This document shows, in pieces, positions 1 through 5,265 of a stretch of 8,314 nt of DNA. The notes beneath the pieces are model-generated. The model made no database searches, was not told the DNA's origin, and saw only the letters and a program-made list of their open reading frames with translations. The stretch's first letter is position 1; each line of letters begins with the position of its first letter. The DNA comes from an uncultured Collinsella sp. (GTDB lineage Bacteria; Actinomycetota; Coriobacteriia; Coriobacteriales; Coriobacteriaceae), in NCBI GenBank assembly GCA_958407555.1, contig CATYJC010000078.1, positions 1 to 8,314 on the forward strand, given 5' to 3'. Position numbers and translations under genes: made by a program.

Positions 1-472
1 GCGCGACAACATCGAGGGCAAGCGCCTTGTCGTGATCGACGACTCCATCGTACGCGGCACCACCATGGTGCAGCTCGTCAAGATGCTGCGCAATGCCGGC
101 GCCAAGGAGATTCACATCCGCATCAACTCGCCCGAGGTCATCTGGCCGTGCTTCTACGGTATCGATACCGACGTGCAGTCGCAGCTCATCAGCGCCAACA
201 AGACGGTCGAGGAGATCTGCGAGTATATCGGCGCCGATTCGCTGGCCTTCCTTTCGGTTGAGGGCCTGCTGAAGGTCATGCCCAAGGGCGGCTACTGCGA
301 TGCGTGCTTTACCGGCCGTTATCCCGTGGCGATTCCCGAGAGCTTTGGCCGTGACAAGTTCATGGAGGGCTTTAAGCCCCGCAACCTGGATAAGCCGCTG
401 CACTTTGACGACGACGCCGTGGTCGAGAAATACGATGACCGCAGCTGGGAAGAGAAGCACGGCGAGGCCTAA
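1..472 (+). CDS. purF: Amidophosphoribosyltransferase, C-terminal part (5' end outside window)
   Basis: PurF catalyses the first committed step of purine synthesis: PRPP plus glutamine give 5-phosphoribosylamine. Only the last 156 residues are present, read in the frame starting at base 2. The fragment opens in the phosphoribosyltransferase domain. The PRPP-binding loop VVIDDSIVRGTT lies at fragment residues 10-21. It is followed by PCFYGID (Cys50) and CDACFTGRYP (Cys99 and Cys102). In the B. subtilis-type enzyme, cysteines at these three places hold a 4Fe-4S cluster, so this is probably a cluster-bearing, oxygen-sensitive PurF; the fourth ligand would lie upstream. The frame ends at TAA with the usual acidic tail. 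purM follows after 155 bases and purN follows purM, consistent with a pur gene cluster. The fragment looks intact, with no frameshift. Confidence 0.96.
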   Translation, partial: RDNIEGKRLVVIDDSIVRGTTMVQLVKMLRNAGAKEIHIRINSPEVIWPCFYGIDTDVQSQLISANKTVEEICEYIGADSLAFLSVEGLLKVMPKGGYCDACFTGRYPVAIPESFGRDKFMEGFKPRNLDKPLHFDDDAVVEKYDDRSWEEKHGEA

Positions 473-510
473 AACCTGCCATTTGGGGACAGGCTTATTT
501 TGGTAGGTTT
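472..510. repeat. Half-palindrome with GGGGACA core downstream of purF
   Basis: AAACCTGCCA (472-481) pairs with TGGTAGGTTT (501-510) over 10 bp, with one G-U pair. Between them lies ATTTGGGGACAGGC and an AT-rich tail. The right side (GGGGACAGGCTTATTTTGG) looks like one full arm of a palindrome whose left arm has lost its inner part, judging by the intact relative at 5134-5200. It begins two bases into the purF stop codon. Confidence 0.6.
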
Positions 511-525
511 ACCTGCTGTTTTGTT
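502..525 (+). terminator. Possible weak intrinsic terminator after purF
   Basis: GTAGG (503-507) pairs with CCTGC (512-516) around the loop TTTA, and TGTTTTGTT follows. The stem is short and uses a G-U pair. It shares bases with the right arm of the 472-510 hairpin, so the two folds exclude each other. Partial termination or attenuation between purF and purM is possible but unproven. Confidence 0.3.
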
Positions 526-532
526 GATTGAG

Positions 533-559
533 CGGCGCGCGTTGCCAGAATGCGCGCCG
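533..559. repeat. G+C-rich hairpin in the purF-purM gap
   Basis: CGGCGCGC (533-540) and GCGCGCCG (552-559) are a perfect 8-bp inverted repeat. It extends to 10 bp with a G-U and a T-A pair. No T-run follows, so it is not a standard terminator on this strand. A second stem, ACCGT (580-584) with ACGGT (603-607), lies just before the purM ribosome binding site, so the leader of purM would be highly structured if transcribed. Confidence 0.5.
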
Positions 560-627
560 AAATGAACGCAACTATGAGCACCGTTTGGCGCCCGGGCGGC
601 GGACGGTAGTGGGAGAGGAAGGCTCAG

Positions 628-1731
628 ATGAGCGACAGCAAGCATGTGACGTATGAGGATGCCGGCGTCGATACCGCCGAGGGCGGTCGCGCCGTCGACG
701 CTATTAAGCAAATGGTTAAGGACACCAACCGCCCCGAGGTCATCGGCGGTATCGGTGGCTTTGGTGGCCTGTTCTCGGCCGCCGCACTTAAGGATATGAA
801 AGACCCGATTCTGATCAGCGGTACCGACGGCGTGGGCACCAAACTCGTGCTCGCTCAGATTATGGACCGTCACGAGACGGTGGGCCAGGACCTGGTTGCC
901 ATGTGCGTCAACGACATTTTGGCTTCGGGTGCCGAGCCGCTGTTCTTCCTGGACTACGTTGCCATCGGCCACATTGAGGCCGAGCACATGGCAAAGATCA
1001 TCAAGGGCGTGGCTGACGGCTGCAAGCTCGCGGGCTGCGCGCTCGTGGGTGGCGAGATGGCCGAGCACCCCGGTGTCATGGCCCCCGCCGATTACGACCT
1101 CGCCGGCTTTACCGTGGGCGTCGTCGACCGTCCCAAGATGCTCGACCCCGCGAACGTCCGCCCCGGCGACGTGATTCTGGGCCTGCCTTCCACCGGCGTG
1201 CACTCCAACGGCTACTCGCTCGTGCGCAAAGTCATTGGCGTTGACGGCATCAAGCCGGGCACGCCCGAGGCCGCCGCTAAGGCCGAGGAGCTGAGCCGCC
1301 CGCTCGAGGAGCTCGGCGGCGCATCGCTGGCCGACGCCCTGCTGGCCCCCACGCGCATCTACGTCAAGCCGATTCTTGAGCTGCTGCGCGGTGGCGCTCC
1401 GGTGCACGCGATTGCCCACATCACCGGCGGCGGCATTACCGAGAACCTCAACCGCGCGCTTGCCGACGACGTCGACGCCGTGGTCACCCGCAACGGCGTC
1501 GAGATGGGCTGGGATGTTCCGCCCGTCATCACTTACGTGTCGCGCCAGGCCGAGCTCGCGCCCAACGAGGCATGCAAGACCTTCAACATGGGCGTCGGCC
1601 TGTGCCTGATCGTCGCCCCCGAGGACGAGGCCGCGGTGACCGAGGCCCTGGTCGCGCTGGGCGAGAAGCCGTTCCGCGTGGGCGAGTGTGTCGAGGGTTC
1701 CGGTAAGGTCGTGTACTCCGATGAGCGCTAA
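628..1731 (+). CDS. purM: Phosphoribosylformylglycinamidine cyclo-ligase (AIR synthetase)
   Basis: PurM uses ATP to close the imidazole ring, converting FGAM to AIR in the cytoplasm. The 367 residues are close to the usual length of about 345-350. The two-domain PurM fold is recognisable. The N-terminal half has VTYEDAGVD (7-15), GGIGGFGGLF (40-49), SGTDGVGTKL (64-73), the nucleotide/metal region AMCVNDI (91-97), GAEPLFFLDY (101-110) and GGEMAEHPGVM (141-151). The C-terminal half has GVHSNGYSLVRKV (190-202), HITGGGITENL (264-274) and FNMGVGLCLIV (319-329). The ATG at 628 follows a strong GGGAGAGGAAGG site (611-622), and the protein start matches the family. The last 11 bases overlap purN, implying translational coupling. 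No defects are seen. Confidence 0.97.
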   Translation: MSDSKHVTYEDAGVDTAEGGRAVDAIKQMVKDTNRPEVIGGIGGFGGLFSAAALKDMKDPILISGTDGVGTKLVLAQIMDRHETVGQDLVAMCVNDILASGAEPLFFLDYVAIGHIEAEHMAKIIKGVADGCKLAGCALVGGEMAEHPGVMAPADYDLAGFTVGVVDRPKMLDPANVRPGDVILGLPSTGVHSNGYSLVRKVIGVDGIKPGTPEAAAKAEELSRPLEELGGASLADALLAPTRIYVKPILELLRGGAPVHAIAHITGGGITENLNRALADDVDAVVTRNGVEMGWDVPPVITYVSRQAELAPNEACKTFNMGVGLCLIVAPEDEAAVTEALVALGEKPFRVGECVEGSGKVVYSDER

Positions 1732-2422
1732 CGAGCAGATGGCTGCCGCCGAGGGCCTGGACTTTGTGCCCTATACCCGTCCGACTGGCACCGATACGGC
1801 TGAGCCGCTCAAGATCGGTGTGCTCATCAGTGGTTCCGGCACCAACCTGCAGGCACTGATCGACCTGATCGCCGCGGATAAGCTCAATGCTTCGATTGAG
1901 CTTGTGGTGTCGAGCCGTCCTTCGGCTAAGGGTTTGCAGCGTGCAGAGCGCGCGGGCATCCAGACGCTTACGCTGTCCAAGGATGTCTATGCTGATCCCA
2001 TCGCCGCCGACGAGATCATCGCGCATGAGCTGCTCGAACGCGGCTGCGAGTACGTGGTGATGGCTGGCTATATGCGCATGGTGCACACGCCGCTGCTGGC
2101 GGCGTTTCCCAACCGCGTGGTCAACTTGCATCCGGCGCTGCTGCCGAGCTTTACCGGCGCGCATGCGATCGACGATGCCTTTGCGCGCGGCATCAAGGTA
2201 ACTGGCGTGACCGTGCATTTCGCCAACGAGATCTACGACAACGGCCCCATCATCGCCCAGCGCGCGCTGGCTGTCGAGGAGGGCTGGGACGTCGACACGC
2301 TCGAGGAGCATATCCACGCGATTGAGCACGTGCTGTATCCCGAGGTAGTTCAGATGCTCGCCGACGGCCGCGTCCACGTGCTGGAGAGCGGCAAGGTGGC
2401 AATTGACGCGCCTCGCGGCTAG
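1721..2422 (+). CDS. purN: Phosphoribosylglycinamide formyltransferase, folate-dependent
   Basis: PurN transfers a formyl group from 10-formyltetrahydrofolate to GAR, giving FGAR. The core starts at about residue 30 with KIGVLISGSGTNLQAL, the phosphate-binding loop. The catalytic triad known from E. coli PurN is present: Asn135 and His137 in NLHPALLP, and Asp173 in YDNGPII. TGVTVHF (161-167) also fits the family. I chose the ATG at 1721 (233 aa) because it gives an overlapping ATGAGCGCTAA junction with purM and has GGTAAGG 12 bases upstream. The ATG at 1739 is possible; an in-frame GTG at 1688 would lie deep in purM and adds nothing conserved. About 29 residues precede the core, whereas E. 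coli PurN starts directly at it. A terminator follows at 2455. Confidence 0.95.
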   Translation: MSANEQMAAAEGLDFVPYTRPTGTDTAEPLKIGVLISGSGTNLQALIDLIAADKLNASIELVVSSRPSAKGLQRAERAGIQTLTLSKDVYADPIAADEIIAHELLERGCEYVVMAGYMRMVHTPLLAAFPNRVVNLHPALLPSFTGAHAIDDAFARGIKVTGVTVHFANEIYDNGPIIAQRALAVEEGWDVDTLEEHIHAIEHVLYPEVVQMLADGRVHVLESGKVAIDAPRG

Positions 2423-2432
2423 CGGCGCACAG

Positions 2433-2438
2433 TACAAT
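2433..2438 (+). promoter_or_regulatory. Possible -10 box (TACAAT) between purN and its terminator
   Basis: TACAAT lies 11 bases after the purN stop. The same hexamer stands before the ABC operon at 5266. I see no convincing -35 box. If active, it would start RNA that meets the terminator at 2455 almost at once. Confidence 0.2.
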
Positions 2439-2454
2439 TTAGCTGAGTGGTCAG

Positions 2455-2497
2455 GGTGGTCATTGGCGCCAAGGCGTGCGTGGCCACCTTTTGTTTT
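2455..2497 (+). terminator. Intrinsic terminator of the pur block
   Basis: GGTGGTCA (2455-2462) pairs with TGGCCACC (2481-2488) over 8 bp with one G-U pair, and TTTTGTTTT follows. The loop contains the small palindrome TTGGCGCCAA. The position, 33 bases after the purN stop, fits the end of the purine transcript. Confidence 0.75.
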
Positions 2498-2500
2498 GGG

Positions 2501-2556
2501 TAGTCATCGGGGACGTTCTTGAATGACTGGTCGTTTAAGAACGTCGCAGGTGACTA
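2501..2556. repeat. 56-base GGGGAC-family hairpin upstream of the EIIA gene
   Basis: The outer arms TAGTCA (2501-2506) and TGACTA (2551-2556) match perfectly. The middle arms GACGTTCTT (2512-2520) and AAGAACGTC (2537-2545) also match perfectly. The inner arms AATGAC and GTCGTT pair with one G-U. Only a few bases between outer and middle arms fail to pair, where GGGG on the left faces CAGG on the right. It ends just before the Shine-Dalgarno sequence of the next gene, so it could sit in that gene's leader RNA. Confidence 0.7.
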
Positions 2557-2574
2557 GGTGAGAGAGGTGAGCGC

Positions 2575-3039
2575 ATGGCGGATAACGAAGCGCTGTTTAC
2601 GCCCGAGCTGGTGTTTTTTGATTGGGAGTGCGCGACGCCGGATGAGGTGTTTGCTCGGCTCGAGGACGAGCTTGCACCTCGCGGTTACATTGCGCCCGGT
2701 TGGCTCGATGCCGTCCGCACGCGCGAGGATGCCTATCCCACGGGTCTTGCCATGCCGGCGGCCAACATCGCCATCCCGCACACCGATCCCGGATTTGTGG
2801 CTAAGCCCTATATCGCGGTGGTAAAGCCCGCGGCGCCCGTGGTGTTCAGTGCAATGGCGGGCATGGGTGCCCCCGTGCCGGCGCAGATCATCATCAATCT
2901 GGGCATCGCCGAGCCGAGCGGCCAGGTCGAGGCCCTGCAATCGCTTATGAATATCTTTATGGATGCCGCCGCCGCAGCCGATGTGCTCGGCCAGACCACA
3001 TGCCAGGGCATGGTCGACGCCATCCGTCGCCACTTTTAG
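2575..3039 (+). CDS. PTS EIIA component, fructose/galactitol (GatA-like) type
   Basis: EIIA proteins of the phosphotransferase system take phosphate from HPr on a histidine and pass it to an EIIB partner for sugar uptake. This 154-residue protein has the length and order of a single EIIA type-2 domain (PTS_EIIA_2, PF00359). The hallmark is REDAYPTGLAMPAANIAIPH, in which His69 is the predicted phospho-accepting histidine, followed by TDP as in galactitol EIIA (GatA). The C-terminal part is a typical helix (EALQSLMNIF). The start ATG at 2575 has GAGAGGTGAG just upstream. No EIIB, EIIC or sugar enzyme gene is nearby, so it is an orphan here. It may serve a transporter encoded elsewhere or have a regulatory role; the substrate cannot be read from this sequence. 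Confidence 0.88.
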   Translation: MADNEALFTPELVFFDWECATPDEVFARLEDELAPRGYIAPGWLDAVRTREDAYPTGLAMPAANIAIPHTDPGFVAKPYIAVVKPAAPVVFSAMAGMGAPVPAQIIINLGIAEPSGQVEALQSLMNIFMDAAAAADVLGQTTCQGMVDAIRRHF

Positions 3040-3040
3040 G

Positions 3041-3073
3041 GCCGGCACTTGGGGACTGTCCCCAACTGCCGGC
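3041..3073. repeat. 33-base near-perfect palindrome right after the EIIA stop
   Basis: The sequence from 3041 to 3056 (GCCGGCACTTGGGGAC) pairs with 3058-3073 (GTCCCCAACTGCCGGC) at 15 of 16 positions, around a single central T. It begins one base after the stop codon. No T-run follows. It shares the GGGGAC/GTCCCC core with the other palindromes in this window. Confidence 0.8.
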
Positions 3074-3102
3074 AGAAAAGGAATGTCCCTAACTGCCGAC
3101 AG
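3057..3102. repeat. Direct repeat of a palindrome arm
   Basis: The 19 bases at 3057-3075 recur at 3084-3102 with two changes (TGTCCCCAACTGCCGGCAG and TGTCCCTAACTGCCGACAG), at a period of 27. The second copy has no left arm and looks like a decayed partial element. Confidence 0.65.
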
Positions 3103-3118
3103 CCAGAACAGCCCCCTT

Positions 3119-3150
3119 TGCACCAAAATGGTGCAGATTGACCTGTCCCC
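3119..3150. repeat. Partial GTCCCC element with TGCACCA hairpin
   Basis: TGCACCA (3119-3125) and TGGTGCA (3129-3135) form a perfect 7-bp stem around AAA. GATTGACCTGTCCCC follows (3136-3150), and TGCACCA appears once more at about 3153-3159. This resembles one arm of a further GGGGAC-type palindrome with a different stem sequence. Confidence 0.5.
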
Positions 3151-3185
3151 CATGCACCAGGTGTGTCGCGGGGTCCGCGTTGTGA

Positions 3186-3191
3186 CACAAT
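3186..3191 (+). promoter_or_regulatory. Possible -10 box for the foldase gene
   Basis: CACAAT at 3186-3191 would place transcription start near 3198, giving a leader of about 29 bases. That matches the leader length predicted for the ABC operon. No good -35 box is visible, so the call is weak. Confidence 0.3.
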
Positions 3192-3226
3192 GGCGTTTGT
3201 TCGATTCGTGATGCGAAAGGCCAACT

Positions 3227-4447
3227 ATGGCAAACAAGAAAAAGAACTCCGAGGCCGCGCCGACGCCCGAGCAGCAGGCTCGCGCTGCCTCCAGCTCTCG
3301 TAAGAAGCAGCGCAAGACGTACGTGTCTAAGACCGTCAAGATCGTCCTGGTGGTTATCGGCGTGCTGGCAATGCTGCTTTCCGTCTCGGCCATGGCATGC
3401 TCCGGTCTCATGTCGCAGGCAGAGGATACCTCGAGCTACAAGCTTACCGGCGGTGTCGCCGCCACCATCAACGGCACCAACCTCACCGAGGACACCGTGA
3501 CCAAGCAGATCATGAGCATGCGCACGTCCTACGGTTACACCAAGGACAAGGACTGGGCGCAGTATCTGGTCGACAACGACCTGACGCCCAAAAAGTACCG
3601 CAAGCAGCTCATCGATTCCTACACGCAGCAGATTCTGCTCCAGCAGGCGCAGAAGGAAAACGGCGTGACGGTGTCGGACGAGGAGGTCGAGAAGGCATGG
3701 AAGGACGCGTGCAAGAGCGCGGGCGGTGCCAAGGCCTTTAAGAAGACCCTTAAGACCTACGGCTATACCGAGGACACCTACAAGGACTCGCTCAAGGAGA
3801 ACCTGGCACAGCAAAAGCTTAAGGACGCCGTGGCGCCCACCAGTAAGCCCAAGGACAGTGAGATCGTCGATTACATCAACGAGAACCTGTCTAACTACAA
3901 CGATGCCCGCCGCTCGTCGAACATCCTGATCAAGGTTGATTCCGACGCATCTGACGAGGACAAGGCCGCCGCCAAGGCCAAGGCGCAGGAGTGCCTGGAC
4001 AAAATCAACTCCGGCGAACTGAGCTTTGAGGACGCCGTGAAGCAGTATTCCGATGACACCGGCTCCAAGGAGAAGAAGGGCGATGTGGGCTGGGACAAGC
4101 TCACCACCTTCGTCGACAGCTACCAGGCGGCGCTCGAGGGACTAAACAAGGGCGATGTGAGCGACGTCGTCGAGTCGACCTATGGTTATCACATCATCAA
4201 GTGCACCGACTACTTCCATGTCGATAATCAGGTCGATGACATTAAGCAGGTGCCCAAGGACATCAAGAAGTACATCTCCAACGTGGTGAAGACGCAGGCG
4301 GCCAGCACTGCATACAGCGAGTGGCTGGAGCAGTACAAGAAGGACGCCGACATTACCGTCAACCCCATGCCCAAGGACGTACCCTATAACGTGAGTCTAA
4401 AGGGCGTCACCAAGAGTTCGACCGACGATTCGTCGACGACTAAGTAA
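3227..4447 (+). CDS. Membrane-anchored parvulin-type peptidyl-prolyl isomerase (SurA/PrsA-like foldase)
   Basis: This protein probably assists folding of secreted proteins outside the membrane by proline isomerisation. The 406 residues show a 36-residue N-terminal tail rich in Lys, Arg and Ala, a hydrophobic segment at about 37-57, then extracellular domains. Residues about 75-200 resemble the SurA_N-type chaperone region (VAATINGTNLTEDTVTKQIM). Residues about 227-330 are the parvulin (rotamase) domain, with RRSSNILIKVD, FEDAVKQYSDD, GDVGW and STYGYHIIKCTD. The tail is Ser/Thr-rich. Cys58 follows the hydrophobic segment, but AMAC is a poor lipobox because position -3 is Ala. A membrane anchor is therefore as likely as a PrsA-type lipid anchor. 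The ATG at 3227 has AAAGG six bases upstream. yqeY follows after 54 bases, probably co-transcribed. Confidence 0.85.
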   Translation: MANKKKNSEAAPTPEQQARAASSSRKKQRKTYVSKTVKIVLVVIGVLAMLLSVSAMACSGLMSQAEDTSSYKLTGGVAATINGTNLTEDTVTKQIMSMRTSYGYTKDKDWAQYLVDNDLTPKKYRKQLIDSYTQQILLQQAQKENGVTVSDEEVEKAWKDACKSAGGAKAFKKTLKTYGYTEDTYKDSLKENLAQQKLKDAVAPTSKPKDSEIVDYINENLSNYNDARRSSNILIKVDSDASDEDKAAAKAKAQECLDKINSGELSFEDAVKQYSDDTGSKEKKGDVGWDKLTTFVDSYQAALEGLNKGDVSDVVESTYGYHIIKCTDYFHVDNQVDDIKQVPKDIKKYISNVVKTQAASTAYSEWLEQYKKDADITVNPMPKDVPYNVSLKGVTKSSTDDSSTTK

Positions 4448-4455
4448 TCATGGGG

Positions 4456-4475
4456 CGGCGCTCGTGCGAGTGCCG
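4456..4475 (+). other. Hairpin between the foldase gene and yqeY
   Basis: CGGCGCTCG (4456-4464) pairs with CGAGTGCCG (4467-4475) over 9 bp with one G-U; in practice the closing pair would open to give a four-base loop. No T-run follows, so it should not terminate strongly. It may stabilise or process the shared transcript. Confidence 0.45.
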
Positions 4476-4501
4476 ACCGCACTATTGAGGAGGATTTGCA
4501 G

Positions 4502-4945
4502 ATGACCAACGAAGAACTGCAGAAGGAAATGATTGCGGCCATGAAGGCCAAGGACAAGGTTCGCCTGTCTATCATTCGCCAGGTCAAGGCCGAGGTGAAG
4601 AATATCGAGGTTAACGAGCGCCGCGACGTGACCGAGGAAGACGTCAACAGCATGATCAAGCGTCTGATTAAGCAGACGAGCGAGACGCTGGAGATGTCCA
4701 TTAAGGCCGGTACCGACCAGGAGCGTACCGACAACCTGACCGAGCAGGTCAAGATCCTGGAGAGCCTGCTGCCCGCGCAGGTTTCGGGCGAGGAGCTCGA
4801 GGCTCTGATCGAGCAGGTCATCGCTGAGCTGGGCGCCACGTCCAAGAAGCAGATGGGCCAGGTCATGGGGGCACTCGGCAAGGCCACCGGTGGCAATTTC
4901 GATAAGCCTGCCGCGGCAAAGATCGTCGGCGCCAAACTTGCGTAA
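4502..4945 (+). CDS. yqeY: GatB/YqeY domain-containing protein
   Basis: This is a small cytoplasmic, helical protein of the YqeY family, related to the C-terminal tRNA-binding region of GatB, the amidotransferase subunit that makes Gln-tRNA or Asn-tRNA. The exact role of free-standing YqeY is not settled. The 147 residues match the family length throughout. The N-terminal helix includes RLSIIRQVKAEVKNIEV. The middle has EEDVNSMIKRLIKQTSETLE and the motif ILESLLPAQVSGEELEALI. The C-terminal helix bundle has KKQMGQVMGALGKATGG. I place the start at ATG 4502 because GAGGAGG (4487-4493) is correctly spaced from it; an in-frame TTG at 4496 lies too close to that site. Downstream is a strong terminator (5025-5055). 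Confidence 0.93.
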   Translation: MTNEELQKEMIAAMKAKDKVRLSIIRQVKAEVKNIEVNERRDVTEEDVNSMIKRLIKQTSETLEMSIKAGTDQERTDNLTEQVKILESLLPAQVSGEELEALIEQVIAELGATSKKQMGQVMGALGKATGGNFDKPAAAKIVGAKLA

Positions 4946-4950
4946 TTTGT

Positions 4951-4974
4951 TACGCGGTTTTACCAAACCGCGTA
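4951..4974. repeat. Perfect 10-bp hairpin after yqeY
   Basis: TACGCGGTTT (4951-4960) and AAACCGCGTA (4965-4974) are exact reverse complements around TACC, six bases beyond the stop codon. GCGGC follows rather than a T-run, so it is not a classical terminator on this strand. Confidence 0.65.
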
Positions 4975-4989
4975 GCGGCTCGACGCTGC

Positions 4990-5089
4990 AAACCCGTACA
5001 CGCGGCAATCTGACGTTCAATTTCAAGGGCGCGACCATAAGGTCTGCGCCCTTTTCATTTCACGTCACCTCGCTCGCGTGTACGGGTTT
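4990..5089. repeat. 100-base nested inverted-repeat structure enclosing the yqeY terminator
   Basis: The outer arms AAACCCGTACACGCG (4990-5004) and CGCGTGTACGGGTTT (5075-5089) are a perfect 15-bp match 70 bases apart. Inside are TGACGT (5011-5016) and ACGTCA (5062-5067), and then the terminator stem at 5025-5053. The unpaired eight-base stretches flanking the terminator stem (TCAATTTC and TTCATTTC) are nearly identical to each other. As RNA or single-stranded DNA this would form one long interrupted hairpin. Confidence 0.75.
5025..5055 (+). terminator. Strong intrinsic terminator after yqeY
   Basis: AAGGGCGC (5025-5032) plus GACC (5033-5036) pair with GGTC (5041-5044) and GCGCCCTT (5046-5053), with one bulged T and the loop ATAA. 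The descending arm runs into TTTTCATTT. It ends the foldase-yqeY transcript before the ABC operon. Confidence 0.8.
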
Positions 5090-5133
5090 TCGCTGACTTA
5101 TGCTCAACAAGGGCGGTTGTATTATTTTCGGCG

Positions 5134-5206
5134 CTCATTGGGGACAGACTTAAATGAGTACCCAATGAGCGGGTGCTCATTTAAGTCTGTCCCCAATGAG
5201 TGGGTG
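5134..5206. repeat. Intact GGGGACA palindrome: 25-bp perfect arms
   Basis: Bases 5134-5158 are the exact reverse complement of 5176-5200. Each arm carries CATTGGGGACAGACTTAAAT or its complement. Inside, ACCC (5160-5163) pairs with GGGT (5171-5174), with one T-G pair between, so the hairpin reaches 30 bp with a seven-base loop. In addition, CCCAATGAGCGGGTG (5161-5175) is repeated directly at 5192-5206 with one change. It lies between the yqeY terminator and the ABC operon promoter. No T-run follows. Confidence 0.9.
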
Positions 5207-5265
5207 GAAGGTTGCGGGTTCTTTACGGGAATGTAGTGTGGGCTGCGGAAACGTGGTTCTTTCCG

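Noticed and set aside
473..627. Purine riboswitch in the purF-purM gap
   Set aside because: I could not find the conserved purine riboswitch core or its loop-loop pattern; the stems seen are explained by repeats and G+C-rich hairpins.
469..1419. Long minus-strand open frame opposite purM (316 codons)
   Set aside because: It lies antisense to a fully recognisable purM, is rich in His, Arg, Ala and Val as expected of a shadow frame in high G+C DNA, and matches no family I know.
1688..1720. Earlier in-frame start for purN inside purM
   Set aside because: It would lengthen the overlap with purM to 44 bases and add residues without family support; the ATG at 1721 fits the coupling junction better.
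3041..3073. Palindrome read as an intrinsic terminator for the EIIA gene
   Set aside because: No T-run follows on either side and the loop would be a single base; it fits the GGGGAC repeat family better. Some termination effect cannot be excluded.
2501..3150. CRISPR-like array from the repeated GTCCCC motifs
   Set aside because: The motifs differ in flanking sequence, orientation and spacing, and there are no regular unique spacers or cas genes.
2554..3411. Minus-strand open frame across the EIIA gene and the following gap
   Set aside because: It runs through the palindromes and the antisense of two sense genes; no domain is recognisable.
4496..4501. TTG start for yqeY
   Set aside because: It lies only two or three bases from the GAGGAGG site; ATG 4502 has proper spacing and matches the family start.
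5118..5125. TGTATTAT as an extended -10 promoter before the 5134 palindrome
   Set aside because: The TG is not one base away from the hexamer as required, and no -35 box is at a suitable distance. The TACAAT at 5266 is a better candidate.
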